From positions 868,001 to 932,000 of the forward strand of contig MU004190.1 in assembly GCA_010093605.1 (NCBI GenBank): a DNA stretch of 64,000 nt, given 5' to 3'. A model generated the notes under the pieces. The model had not been told where the DNA came from and made no database searches. It saw only the letters and a list, made by a program, of their open reading frames with translations. Source of the stretch: Lophium mytilinum. Lineage: Eukaryota > Ascomycota > Dothideomycetes > Mytilinidiales > Mytilinidiaceae. Below are positions 33,809 to 47,300 of the stretch, piece after piece. The translations under genes were made by a program, and so were the position numbers. Each line of letters opens with the position of its first letter. Within the stretch, counting starts at the first letter, position 1.

Positions 33809-34897
33809 CTAGAGGTCATCCTCTTCCATCTCGTCTTCTCCAACAGGTTCCTGACTCTCTTTGAACACCCTAGTGAAAAACCGCGTTAGGATGGAAATGT
33901 CCTTAGATAGGATTTAGAACTAAATTTCAACAGGGGGTTTGCGCAAACTTACAAGTGGCGCTCGTAGTATTGAAGCATCTGCAGAAAAAATGTCAGCCAA
34001 GCTCAATGGAATGAATCATAGAATCATACCTTTTGAGGGCACTTCTTGTAGAGAAGTGACAAAGTATGTTGTGTCTTCCTCTCATCGTTCCACATAATGT
34101 ATCCCATCAACTTGGGCCCTCCAGTTTTGGCGTCAGTGGTCTGCTCCACTGACTCAACGCTGATAACAAGTTCTTCCCACAGCCCTTGCGGTGGTTCCCA
34201 TACTTGCTCCGACTTGATCTTGCTCTTCAAAGCCGGTGTGCTGTCGTCCCCGTTCTTTCCTCCCTTCGATTTCCTACGTCCTTGCTTGGGGGTTTTGCTC
34301 GCGACGGGGGTCCCAGACTGTTTCCGTTTCCTGCCGGAGGCAGATGTTGGTTCTCCTAGCTTCGGCCTACCGCCAATCTTCTTGTGATATGCTGCCAAGA
34401 GATCCGTTGCGCCCGTTCTATAAGATTGTCAGCGCAAGAATGGAGCATTTGGCGCACAACTCACAGGTTGTCTTCTGGTTCCCAAGTTCGGTCCGACTTC
34501 TTCTCATAGCCTAACCACTTCACCTCGTATTTGAGGACCTTGGTATGTTAGTGTCTGCCGTAACTAAGTGACTGGGCGTGCTCACTTCGTCATCGAACGC
34601 GTGGTTAAGAATAGCCTCGACTATGTATCTGAAAATGCATTAGTCAAAGACACGCGCGTGGCGAGGGCGCGAATGCATACTCCTCCTCTCCGACTTCATC
34701 AGAGCCATTCTCGTCGCCATCTTCCTCACCGTTCTCGTTGCCGTTCTGAACGTCAGATTCGTCCTTGTCGAATGGGATCTCGTCCTCGTTTCCGGAGACA
34801 GAAGCTTCTTCGTCGCTCAGGGCAGCTATTGCGCGACGCATTAGTGAGATATTCGCAATGTTGAGGAGGACGGAGGAGGGGCTGGCTCACGCGGCAT
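33809..34897 (-). CDS. hepA: Heterochromatin protein 1 homologue
   Basis: Seven exons, 34897-34891, 34825-34681, 34628-34586, 34538-34465, 34417-34030, 33978-33953 and 33869-33809, total 247 residues. An acidic N-terminus (MPPALSDEEASVSGNEDE...) leads to the chromodomain (about 51-100: EYIVEAILNHAFDDE, VLKYEVKWLGYEKKSDRTWE) with the aromatic cage Tyr52, Trp73 and Tyr76 that reads H3K9me. A basic hinge (GRPKLG, GRKRKQSG, KQGRRKSKGGK) precedes the chromoshadow domain (about 155-230: VWEPPQGLWEELVISVESVE, LMGYIMWNDERKTQHTL, PQKMLQYYERHL) for dimerisation. It acts in heterochromatin silencing. Length fits fungal HP1 (HepA/HPO). The first coding exon is only seven bases (ATGCCGC). Divergent from CCT5. 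Confidence 0.95.
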
Positions 34898-35294
34898 GGT
34901 AGCTGTTTGGCGATCGCGCGCGCGTTAAAAGCTGGAGGTGGTTTAGCTGAAGGGTTCACAAGAGATTTCGACGCATTAGCTCAATTGGCGCTGCAGTCGG
35001 GCAATGGCTGCGACGCGCCGGGAGTGATGAAGTGGTGGCTAGGGCTGGGGTGAAATGAAGTTGGCGAGCTTCCGTCGCGTAGGCAGATGGCGATTTATGC
35101 GATTAGGGCTTGGCAGCGAGAAAGTTCACGTCCACTTCAAATTTTGGAGCCGCAAACACCGCAACCCCATCCCACGCGTCGTGTGAACCGCAACCCACTA
35201 CTCTTTTGAACCATACGTCTGTTTGTGGTCGTTGATACCCTAGAGAGCTCCTTGAAAAGCGAGAGAAATCCCCGCAGCGGGGTCCGGTGCACAG
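34898..35294. promoter_or_regulatory. Bidirectional promoter, HP1 / CCT5
   Basis: 397 bp separate the start codons of divergently transcribed HP1 and CCT5, so both promoters and leaders must lie here or overlap. No TATA box stands out, as usual for housekeeping genes. Confidence 0.6.
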
Positions 35295-38200
35295 ATGGCG
35301 ATGAGTATGTTACCCTCAGGCTCCAGCATAGCTCCGAAGAGCTCTATCCTGCTGGCATTCTCTCATAGTGAGCATAGGCTAACATGAGTTGCACCTAGAT
35401 CTTGACATGTCCAATGGTAGACCTATTCCCCTCCCATTACAGCCTCCCCGCACCACCTCGAAGTATAATACTAATAGGACACAGCGCAGGTGATGAAGGA
35501 CGAGTCAGGGCGGCCATTTATCATTGTCAGAGAGTGCGTGCCCTTCTGGGCAGGACCCTCAAATGTTGCAATATGGGTGGACTGCTAACAGGTTTGCAGT
35601 CAGGGCAAGAAAAAGAGGCAGCATGGGAACGAGGCGGTCAAGTCACATATCCTCGCCGCTCGAACAGTTGCGAATATCGTCAAGACCTCACTCGTACGCT
35701 AGTCGCCCGACAGACACTCAGGGCAAATTCTAATATGTGTATGTAGGGTCCAAGAGGGCTGGACAAGATCTTGATATCCCCCGACGGAGACATCACCGTG
35801 ACCAACGATGGCGCCACAATTCTCTCCCAAGTACGCATACACTTATCCGAATACCATGACGCCTCTGACCAAATAGATGGAAATATCAAACCATGTAGCA
35901 AAGCTGCTCGTAGAACTTTCCAAGTCCCAGGATGACGAGATTGGCGATGGAACAACTGGCGTCGTCGTGCTCGCCGGAGCACTGCTAGAACAAGCTGCAG
36001 ACCTCATCGACAAGGGAATCCACCCCATTCGGATAGCGGACGGATACGACCAGGCGTGCGAGGTGGCGGTGGCAGAGTTAGACCGGATCAGCGACGTCAT
36101 GCCTTTCTCCAAGGAGAACTCGTCCAATCTCTTCAAGGTTGCAAAGACGAGCTTAGGAAGCAAGATCGTCTCCAAGGCACACGACCAGTTCGCGCAAATT
36201 GCGGTGGATGCCGTGCTATCCGTCGCCGACCTCGAACGAAAGGACGTTGACTTCGAACTCATCAAAGTGGACGGGAAAGTTGGAGGCTCACTCGAGGATA
36301 CTGTTTTGGTGAAGGGCGTTGTTGTCGACAAGGACTTCTCTCATCCGCAGATGCCCTCGGAGGTTAAGAACGCGAAGCTGGCCATTCTTACTTGTGCCTT
36401 TGAGCCCCCGAAGCCCAAGACCAAGCACAAGTTGGACATTACATCCGTGGAAGAGTTCAAGCGTCTCCAGAAGTACGAATCCAATAAGTTCACCGAGATG
36501 ATCCAGCAGATCAAGGACACAGGAGCGAACGTTGTCATCTGTCAATGGGGATTTGACGATGAGGCCAACCACCTTCTGCTCACCAATAAGCTCCCCGCAG
36601 TCCGATGGGTCGGCGGTCCGGAGATTGAACTCATTGCCATTGCCACGAATGGCAGGATAGTACCCCGATTCGAGGATCTCAGTGCGGAGAAGCTAGGAAC
36701 TGCAGGTATCGTACGGGAGGTGTCTTTCGGCACGACGAGAGACAAGATGCTAGTCATTGAGGACTGTGCAAACACCCGGGCAGTGACAGTGTTCGTCAGA
36801 GGAAGTAACAAGATGGTATGTGTCGACTCCGCAGTATTCCGTTTGGATGTCCTTTTCCCGGGATAGGCTGCATCAAGTCATGAGGACTTGGAAGGATTCT
36901 TACTAACTGTGACCAACAGATCATCGACGAGGCCAAGCGCTCCTTACACGACGCCCTCTGTGTTGTCCGGAATCTTGTCAAGGATAATCGCATCGTCTAT
37001 GGTGGTGGTGCGGCAGAGATTGCGTGCTCATTAGCCGTTGAAGATGCGGCAATCAAGGTAAGCAATCAGCACCGATCTAGACATCAAATACGGCTTCACA
37101 TACACTGGGAACCCTGAGCATTGTTTCTGACACACCTATGCAGAGTCCTGGTCTGGAGCAGTATGCGATGCGCGCCTTTGCCGACGCATTGGACGCCGTG
37201 CCAATGGCCCTTGCCGAGAACTCCGGGTTGAGTCCAATCGAGACGCTTGCGGCTATCAAGTCTCGCCAGGCGAAGGAGAAGAATACGCGCCTAGGCGTAG
37301 ACTGCATGCAGACCGGGAGCAACGGTAAGCCTAAGTTCCAATCCTTTCCAGCCCTTAGCCCACGATCTCCATTGTACGTTGCAGATCCGTTCGAGATTCG
37401 AGTCAACGAGTTTCGGGCTTGCATGCAACTGTTCACCGCATTTCCACTTCCACCACATGCTAGTTTCCGGGCTTGTTATGCACCTCTTTTGACATATTAC
37501 TTCCTGGTTTTATGTTGCATTATCTTAACTGCGAAGCGCGCTCGTCACCAGTCCACTTCGACCCCCCACGTTTTATCTACGCACATTCGTCAATGTTATT
37601 GGCATTTCTGTTTACCTCACCTAATACCCATCACTGCCCTCACAGCTCATCATCACATCATAACATTCCTTTTCAAACAATGCTAATATTCGCGCGACAA
37701 ATCAGACATGCGCGAGCACTTCGTCATCGACCCACTCATCTCGAAACGGCAGCAACTACTGCTAGCGACGCAGTTGTGCAGAATGGTGCTGAAGGTACGT
37801 TTCAGAACTATTTATTTCAATACGTCATTTGATTTCGTTTCCTATTTTCCACGTCGGCCATGCATTGTAACCTTGGAAACCTACCCATGTATTGTCTCTA
37901 CACTCCGGCTCCTTGCATTACTACACCCCATTCTCTGCAAGCCACCTCTCCCGTTTCCCCCGATGATTCACGCAACGCAAAACACAAGCCGCGCAAACAC
38001 AAACACAAACACGGCAGCCGATGCACGCATACCCGTCCCGCGTACCGTGTTTGCGCTCGAAGCGACGCGCTCTCTACCCAATCCTCTTGCACTTCTTTCC
38101 CGTCTTTTTTCTCACCGCTACTTCCCCCACATTTTGTATCCGGTTCTCATCGCTGTCGTGTTCCTGTGACTGCGTCTTCGATCTTTGGCTCGGGTCTTGC

Positions 38201-38375
38201 TTCCGCTACTTCCCCGGACCCACTTCCCCGCGTTATCTTGTTTCCTGTCCTTGCGTTGTGCGACTCTGTTGTGTTACACGGGAGAGGGATAAAGAGGAAC
38301 GAAGACAGCTAACGATTTTGGGTGTGATAGGTCAATAACGTCATTATCGCCGGCAACGATGAGAACGAGTTTTAG
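35295..38375 (+). CDS. CCT5: T-complex protein 1 subunit epsilon (CCT5)
   Basis: Nine exons: 35295-35304, 35485-35533, 35600-35693, 35747-35830, 35877-36815, 36920-37057, 37144-37324, 37706-37794 and 38331-38375, giving 542 residues, normal for CCT epsilon. It is one of eight subunits of the cytosolic TRiC/CCT ring that folds actin, tubulin and WD40 proteins with ATP. Landmarks: [70 protein letters not shown] (nucleotide site), [62 protein letters not shown] and the C-terminal [13 protein letters not shown]. The first coding exon is 10 bases. The last two introns (381 and 536 bp) are far longer than the others (46-180 bp). Confidence 0.96.
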
Positions 38376-41300
38376 GTGTGGCTGGATTGGATCGAGATGC
38401 TGGACTTGCTACAAGGTAAAGTGCCAGCACTCAGGATGATGGGGGACCCGGCGCCACGTTCTTCGCCACAACACTAGCCTCTTACTGGGAGTCATCTTGC
38501 GTAGGAGTCTGTCTGTTGCTATTGAACGCTGGCATGGCTGCCAGCAACCCCCTACCCATAGATTCCCAAAACTCTGCCTAGATAACGTCGAGCGAAAATG
38601 TACTGTACAGACCGTTTGGCGTCTGTAAATGAGATACCTAGCCTATGAGGTTCGCAGTGATCGTGATCGTCGCATTCCTTGCATTCTAATATCTGTACAT
38701 ACAAAAAGTTAAGAGGGGATTCGGCCCGCTAGCGTCCCCGAATCTGCATTGAGGCGGACGACGGCGTATATACATGCTCGTTCCTTCGCATCGTTGACAA
38801 GACGAAAAACGAACCTCAAGATGTCTGACGTGACTATGTTGCGAATCTTGCCCTGTTCCCTCTGTGTGACCTGGAGCCTCTGTGTTATGTGTTAGGTGCT
38901 TCTCGTCGCGTGGAGGTGATTGGTGTCTTAAGTGGTATGTTAACATAGGTGCTTCTTGACATCGATTCCTACTTTCTATAAAAGCAAATAGTAGTTGATT
39001 TCGAAAAGCTGGCAGAGGGCTTTTTAGTGTTTTCGATACTGATGCACGACGGTGGTATATTACTAGGTCATGGAATGATGGTTATGAAAGCACGCGAGTT
39101 AGGTGATGTGTAGTAGAGAAGTTTTGGACGTAATGTCGCTTGATGGTCTTGATGGAGTTATGGCTGTTGATTGAAACTCTTCTAGAAGAACGGGATGTTG
39201 TGCGTGAATGGAGGTTTTGGAGATTCAGGCGAAAGCGATTCCATTGCCATTGAGTGGAAGGACTGGGTAAGGTGTGGTGGGGAAGGAGCTGAGGATGCAT
39301 GGGCGCGTTATATTCTGATATGTTTCCATAGATAGTAAAGTATATTTGAGTGGGAGGGGTGAAGGTTTCTTGGTGCTAGGGGTGAAGGGATATGGATAGA
39401 GAAGAGAAAGCTCAAAGGAGCACATTGGAGATGTCACAATGGCAAATGATGATGATCAAGCTGCGATATTGACGAAACCCTAGGACTGATTTGACTATAC
39501 CGTCGAAATTACTACGAATCGGATACGAATTTATATGAAGCTTGAGTTATTCATTTTCCAAATACCACTAGCATATTTACTCGAACAGGAATCCTCAAAG
39601 TATACAAAGGACACCACCTCCCATATTCTCCAATACCAAACGACAATCCATAGACGCGCTACTCACCCATATCTCTCCTTCCTATCTCTACATCCCATCC
39701 ACGCGCTCCTAAACCGCAACTCTCCTTCCCCAGCCCTCTACCCCATCTAACTCACCTCCCTCATCTCACCCACACTCCGCTTCACACCCTTCCTACCCTC
39801 CTCACCTGCCCTACCTCAACTCCGCTCCTCGCCCAACCCACGTGGGGTACCCTCCATTACCCGCCCCTTCCCGCCCTCCCATCAAAACAAACCCAACACA
39901 GGCGCAGATTGCGGGGAACTCCGCCACGCACGCAATCTGACAGTGCGAAAGCGGGTCGCTAACAGTGGGAAAGCGGGTCGCGCGAATACCGCCCTCCCCT
40001 CTGCCATCCACCAGGCACGTGGGCGTCGTGAGCGGTGAGTTAGACGTCGCCGCGACCCGCTTTTTGCGTGGGGTGGAGGGTCAGATACCGCGATGGCGGG
40101 AATGGGGACGGGGACGGTGAGCGAAACGGGATGGTGGGTTGAGATTGAGATACCAGCGGGCACAATTGCGATAGGTAGCTGCGCAGTTAGATTTGAATTC
40201 GGGGTAGGAGTTACAATGCGCAGATTGGGAGGCGGGGAGCGGTGAGGGGCGGTGAAAGGGTGGGCCGTGTTAGAAGAGGGAGATGAGTTAGTGGCACTGA
40301 TGATCCCGGAATGGGCTCGTCTCGAGATGGAGGGTTGATTGGGATAAACTGAGACAGTTGGAGGAAGGCAAGGTGGAGTGAGCGGAGCTGAGTTTGAGGA
40401 GGTTACATAGAGTGTAGTTTGAAGTCCGTAACTAGCCCGTTCCTAGCTAACCTTGTATTCATGTGGTCTACTAGGGCCTCACCCAGGACCCCGAGGCTGG
40501 CCACGCAGCGACAAAGCCGTTGGAGCTTCGACGGCCCGCTCAGCGTTTCGTGCATCTCCGCCACGAGCTGGCTGGCACGCCCGCTTGTGGGGAACGACCC
40601 AGAAATCCCCTCATGAGTCCCGCGTGGGATGTTGTAAAGGAAGGTCCAGGGATCTCGTAAGCGCTCACAAACGCTCCCATGTGCCAGCTACCTAGTTCTA
40701 GGAAGGTCGCACGGGCGCATTCGTAGGAGTGCTAGACGCGATTTACAAATACCTATCCCGTCTCGGGGTTGCGCGAGAAGGCCTCGTGGATACAGCCACC
40801 AGTCGCACAAGCAATCCGCTCCGCCCCTTGAGGATTCAGCCGGCGCGGTAAGGCCGGGGAAGCGCTGACGTAGACGTTAACGATGCCTGGTAAAGGCGAG
40901 GTACAAGACCCGAAGTCACTTCTAGAAAGGGAGTGCAGGCGGTCCGGGGCGGGCCTCGCCATCGCGTTACGGACCGCGAGAGCACAGTAAGACGGGACCC
41001 GTGGCGACGGCTCGCCCCCAGGCGTGCGACCAATGTTGGGTTTCTATTCTCGATTCTGGCTGAGTGAGGTGAGCTGAGAAGGGCCGCGGCAGCTCTGAGC
41101 CACAGTTAAAGTGGCACAGTACCCGTTCGCTGGGTCGCTGGGTGCTGCGCTGCTGAGGTTAGCAGGAGCGCCGGCGGTCAGACCCAACGGTAATCTAGGA
41201 ATCCGGGGAACAGCGCGGAGGTAGGTTAATTCAGGCTCTCCGGTTTATTAGCCAGATAGCAGATGACCACCCACCGCGAGCGCTCGTGCTGCCACGCGGG

Positions 41301-44300
41301 TAAAAACAGCCTGGGCGACTGGGAACAGATCCGTCGCTGTGGTTTCTCCCGGTCGGCGTTGGAGATGCCGGCTCCGGAGCTGAGGCTTCAAGGGGAGTGT
41401 TGCATTTTTTAATATCGGGTGGGCACTAAGGCTTGGCTGACCACCATGATTGAGGATAATGGGGAGTACGGGACTGAGACTGACGAGAAAGGGAGAAATG
41501 GAAGAGAGGGCAGCTGACGAGTAAGCAAACGCAGTGTCACCGCTTCCCGTGAAAGACAGCTCTGCCTACCTCAGCTTTGTTTTATCGTGTCTTTCGCGCG
41601 GTTGTCAAAGGGGAGAGTAACGCGACGGAATAGATGAAAATGACAGGGAATCAGCCAATAGGAACCAAGGAAGATGGGCGAAGGAAGCGAAGAGGTTGCA
41701 TGCACGAGCCGTGAATAGACTTGCCTACCTCACTCACCGTTCACCGTGAACTGGGACAACAATGCGGAGACAGGCGCCAGCCGCACTTTGCCTGCTCCTC
41801 GTCACAATTCCTTCCAGATGAAGAAGGAGAGTCGAACCTCACATTCCTTTTCGCTAGCGCAGACCTGATAACAAGTCGGCAGCAGCCATCGCTAACGATC
41901 CCCAGAAGGGCTCGCTGATCCCAAGGGTGGCGGCTGCTGCCCCCAGAGTGGTTGGGAGGGCCCATCCCTTTGTCTCACGCGCACCCATTTTCTCCGTGTG
42001 TGTGGCAGGGAACCCAAGTTCGTGGGACAAATTCTGATAAGGCACGTGGGGCCGCCTGCTGCATGAGGGGCGTTGGAAGCAGAAGCCCTCAGCGATGCTC
42101 ACCCCCACGCACCCTCGCAAGTCCACCGCCAAACGAGGCGAGGCGTTGCGGCTTGGAGGGGCACTGGACGTTGCCATGCCCGCCAGAAATCGCGTGCGCA
42201 TACCGTGCAGAATCAACGGGCCCGGGGCGTGCGCGAGGGTTTGCGAGATCCTACCTGCCAGGTTGGCGATGGCACCGTCTGAGAGAAAGAAAAACAGTAA
42301 TAACACAAGTGGCCGCAGCAACGGCAAAGCGGACGGAGAGTCACGCAAAGTGCTTCCTCGGTGCAAATGGAACACGGCCGAAGGTCGTGCTCATTGAGCC
42401 GTTGCCGAAGAAGCTGTCTGTGCGGATCAAATGAGGGGGAGAGCTGGGATGCCTGTAGCCACCCACCTGGTTGGAATTGGGGATCTTGTACATCCGTGCT
42501 TGGCATGCACAAAGGCAATAGCTTCGGGTGCTTGATTCGGGGCCACGAAAGCAGCGATTGGGTCATTGGAGCGACTGAGAAGTCTATGTCAGGCTGAGGA
42601 AGTAGGGGTTCATGCTGAGTTGCCATGTGTTCGACAAGAGCATCTTACCCTGCTACTGACTGCGAAGGGAGACGAGATGCATATTCTCCGCAGCCTTGCC
42701 CTTCTACCGATCCACGGCGAGTTGCAGAAACACTGCATGTGCACCTCGTTAAACAGAACATTTGTGAACAAATCGCGTGCTCGCAAAGTGCACCTATCCA
42801 TCCCCTGGCACCACCATCGGTCCCGACAACTGCAACCACATCCCGAACCCATCCACACGGTCTCTGCTTTGACCAGCCGCGTGCCCAACCCATCCTCCAA
42901 ACCCACGAGGCGAAATTCGCGGGTTGGCTCATTGGGCACCAACAATCTTGCAGCATCCGCTCTGACACGAACCCACCCACATCCGCGCCCCTGGAGCTGG
43001 GAGCTCCCAGAAATCAACGCAGGCCCACATCGCGATATCACCACCTGAATCGCTCAGGGCGAAGTCCCCAAAAGCAGCCGCGAATCCGCCGCGGAAGCTG
43101 CATCCCCCATCCCCCCGTACGCTAACTTTACCACCGGGCTTCGTTAGTGCGACGCCTCCGTGCAGAGGCTGGGACCAGCAATCTCGGGAGCCCGGGCACG
43201 AGAGCAAAACGGGGCAATGGAAACGGCGATGCCAGCCCCTTCGGTACGTGGGCGAGGGGGCGCGGCGCGGAACAGGGCAGCGACATTCCGACGGGAGTAC
43301 TGTTAGCAGCGGCCGTCGTATGGCGGGGGTGTGGGAGTGTGTGGATGTGACGAGATTGTGACGATGAAGGGTGAGTGCGTTTTGGCGGCAGCGGAAGGGA
43401 ACGGTCGGTCCATCCCGTGTGACTTGATACGGGTTACCGTCCGCTTGCCGCGGCAACACTGAGCAAAAGCAATAAATTCGGCAGTTGGATTGAGGCTTGC
43501 TTGCGTCTTCTTGCGACTTTGGGACTTTGGAACGGCGGAAATGCGGCGGTACCTGAGGACCCAAAAGGCCCCTAGATTACAGGATCGTGAGTGTGGAGCA
43601 AGCACGTTGTGTTTGATTGGCGTGCGGAAGACGGCACGCGGACAAGGATTCACAAGCGGCAGTCCCGTTCACGCCCCGTGCGCTGAGAACGGTTAGAGCC
43701 GCGCCGGAACCACGCTCTCGGGTCGAGCCAAGGCTCCGGGACGCTGGTAGGTGGTGGTTGGGTGGATGGAAACCCATGTTCATGTTGGAGCACCCCCATG
43801 TCTGTCGGCACCGGCATCGGGAGTGAGCATCTTGTCAGACGCCCGCACATCGTTTCTGCACCCCAAGACAGACGAGGCGCGATGCAATGCGCGCTTCCAT
43901 GGTGAGACTTGTTCGCTAGGAACTTTCCCGAAACAGCCCAGCCAAAATGAAGCCCTTCCACAAGAGGATGTCACTGCGCCATGCTATCGGCAACCTGGGG
44001 TTTATCGTGCTTGGCGTAACGATACAGTAATACGTGCCAAATTCTGTACCGAGTAATACAGCTCGGGCTTTGACGTTACCATCCGCGCGAGCTTGTCAGA
44101 GTATTCCAAGTGTATTCCAAGTGAAGGCTGAGGTGCCATGCGTATTACTGTGGCGCAGTCTCCTTCAGCTGAACGTGTCCCAGAGAGGAACAAAGTGACC
44201 TTGCTATTCGAAAACGAGGATCCAAGGAGCGTCTCACCGCTGGCATGCATTGCGAAAGTTGTGTGTTCCACGGCAGCTTGCGATCGCCGTTGCACCTCCG

Positions 44301-47300
44301 GAGTTCCCAATTCCTTACCCTGTGACCATCCGTTGGAGTATTCCACCAACACGGTAAGCAAGGGGACGCTGGCAGGACGAGAATATGAATTGATCAACCC
44401 AATGATATGGTGACGGATAATCCGGGGAAGTAGAGGATGTACCCTTCTCGAGTTCCACAACCTCGAATCTCGCATGCATTCAGAATACCGGTATAAGCAT
44501 GTGACGGTAGATATAGTAGAGCAGTAAAAGCTGGCTTAAAACAGTGCGTACTCGAGCACTGACACAGCACGCGGCTGTTCAGGCTCCTGTCTCGTGAGTG
44601 TGCAAATTCCCTCATGCTGCCCGAGGTCTTCCCCAGACAGCTCTCGCCCTGATCAGCGCATATGACTGCTGCCGTGGCCTCGAACATGCAGAAGGTTGCA
44701 GGGTGGTTGCAGTACCTAGATAGGACACGGAGTGACCGCGATAGCGATCGCGATCTTGACCGAGGTCGGGTTCCCGTAGGATAGAGAAAACAAGAAACCC
44801 TCTTTCGGCCGTGCGGACCGCGTCAGGGCAGGTAATGCTCTGTCTTGATCACAAGGTGAGGAGCGCAGCCTGGCAGCCTCGCTCTGGACAAGAATCCCGG
44901 CCCAGGCTACTTGCGACAACACAGCAACGCGGTTAATTCTTGGCCGGGCCGGATATGGACAGCTTTCTAGGATGCAACAAAGGGCTGGAGGTCATCTGCG
45001 AGGCATGGCGGCAAGATCCTGGAGATCGGGAGCAGCTATCGTCGTTTATTGCTCGAGTCGCAGCCTCTGTCGCAGAGGGGCCACGCAGTGCACTGGTTAC
45101 TGCCTGGCGACAGTCATTCTTGTGTACAACGCATCGCCCGCTGTGCCTGGGGAAGGATGGCGCAACAGGGAGCTGGGTCGCACATGATTCCTGTGCAGCG
45201 TGGCGATTCGCGAGCGAAGCAGATGACCAGCAGATGACCTCGACGGCAATAGTCTGGAGATGCTCCGCGTTACAGATCCACGCTTGTGAATGCCCCGCGT
45301 AACTTTGTCGGACCGTTGACTCGAGCTCGCAGTCTCCAGACATGAGGTCGGGTTAAAGTGTCTCAGAAACCAGAACGGAGCACGCTGCCTGCCGCACAAG
45401 CCTACCTTGGAGTTGACTTCGCGGGGCCAGGACGACTCTGGACTGTCAGACCGGTGGAATGGTACTTGCGATCAAGTCTGGGTGGCGTGTGCGATAAAGA
45501 CTACAATCGCGATGCTTCCGACGTTCTGGAGCTCGCTCGACTGGCACTGTTTGAAGCCTCTAGGCCAATCCGGAAAATTAGAGACTGATGTTAAACCAAC
45601 ATGCCACGATCTACCCCACGTTTGACTAGTGGTTGCTTCTCGCGGCTGTTCATGCCGTGATGATTGTTACATCGCGGCCGGTTATTCGTGATGCTCTGTA
45701 GCGCCCTGGACAGTGGTAGGGCTCGTCACGGGCAGCGTTTCCAGCACAATGATTGGCAACGGAAAGGAAGCCCGCCTGCCCAATGGAGAAAGTCACCAGC
45801 GCACGCGGGAATCGCCTCACGCCTTGTCCATATCGCTGACAGAGGATCCAGGGCTGCATGTGACACTGTCGACAGCGATCGCGCTGAGGCCTCGCTCTAT
45901 AGGATCCTTCAGGTCGCAACAAAGGCCGCAAAGTGGAGAGCGGAAGCGAATTTGGGCGCCCGAAGTGAGGCGAAAAGACGCGATTTAGGGTTGCAGAAAT
46001 GGCGATTCAGCAGCGATATAGCAGGCCTGCCATCGTCCAGCCAGCTGCCCGGGCAGGGAAGCAGGGTCCAGAGGTGGCTGCGAGAGTCAAGTCGGCCGCT
46101 GGAGCGGTGGAGCGGCATTCTGGGTGCGGCCAGTTCGGGCTGGTGCAGCGCATGGAGCACACGGAATTGGGCAGAGTTGAGCGCGCGGAACAGAGGCATT
46201 CATCCGCCCTGGGCGTCTAGCCGCATGGGGCTGCTGTAACAGAACGGCTGACTTAGCGGTATCGTCTTGAATCACGCGTCCGGACGGTATCGCTAGCGGC
46301 TAATGCCTGCAGAAGAGCGACATCAGGTGCGGCGGCGGTGACAGCTGGCCCTGGAGTCGCGGCCAGTAGCGGCCGTGAATCGAGCAGGCTGCCGTGAAGA
46401 GCATTCACGGCTCTGGTGAGTGTTGAGGCGGAACAGCCAGCGAAGAAACCGCGTCGTCCTCTGACCCGCTCAACACCAACGGGGTGCCGCCCCCGTGATA
46501 TGGCACAGTGGGATCGATCCTCTTTCGACCCTGTGTGCCTGCGCACGGGGCGACCAAGAAGCGGCTGTGATTCCAGAAGGCTGCGGCGCTGGCCGTGCTG
46601 ACTCGCCCGGGCTCTCTCCCCCAGAATGCCTCGTGATGTGCTGCGGTCTGGGCGTGGGGAGCAGCAGTCAAGTTGGCCCGAACAGCGCCCCTGACGTCCC
46701 CATCGCGGCAATCCACGCACAAGGGGGCCCGACTCGTGAGCAGCGCCCGAGCCTCCCACCAGCGCCGCCGCCACGACTCACATACGCCGGCCTTCTGCCG
46801 CCGCCGAGACGGGGGGAGCCTCGGGATGTCCTGGATGCAGATGTGCACAGAGCAGTGCTGTTTGCACTGGCAGCCCGGCAGCGGATAGACAGAGTGCTAG
46901 AGCAGCAGCAGCGACGGCCAGCGGAGGCTAGGTATTGTATTCCGCGCGAGCCGTAGCCACTCGGCGCCCGCGACGGCCAGCAGCAGAGAAGAGCGGTGTC
47001 TAGGAACATGGGCCGGCAAATGGAGCGCTGCAGAGAGTGACTTGGGCGGTTGTACCCCGAGCGCTGGCTGGCCTCTCTTTCGGGGGGCCCTCCCCCCAGC
47101 CGCACACCCCCATGCCGCGTCCATGCCCCATGCCATGCCATCAAACGCCTCTGGTCCCACAGCTCCGGTAGCAGGCGTGTGGAGGCTTCGTGGGTGCGAC
47201 AGGTCTCTCCCACCTTTATTATGTGGCACGCTCCCAGGCCTCCCATTCCGACAAAGACTGCCCCGGCCTTACACCACCACCACACCCCCTCGCCCTACCA

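Noticed and set aside
40093-40245. 50-codon ORF MAGMGTGTVSETGWWVEIEI...
   Set aside because: Short, G-rich low-complexity translation with no leader or conservation evidence.
40403-40695. 97-codon open minus-strand stretch with helix-like content (ASQLVAEMHETLSG, ALVDHMNTRLARNG)
   Set aside because: No ATG, no splice junction that joins an upstream exon in frame, and open frames of this length are common by chance in this GC-rich block.
41020-41190. TGTTGGGTT ... AGACCCAAC inverted ends suggestive of a short LTR-like element
   Set aside because: Arms are short and imperfect, no target-site duplication, no internal element parts nearby.
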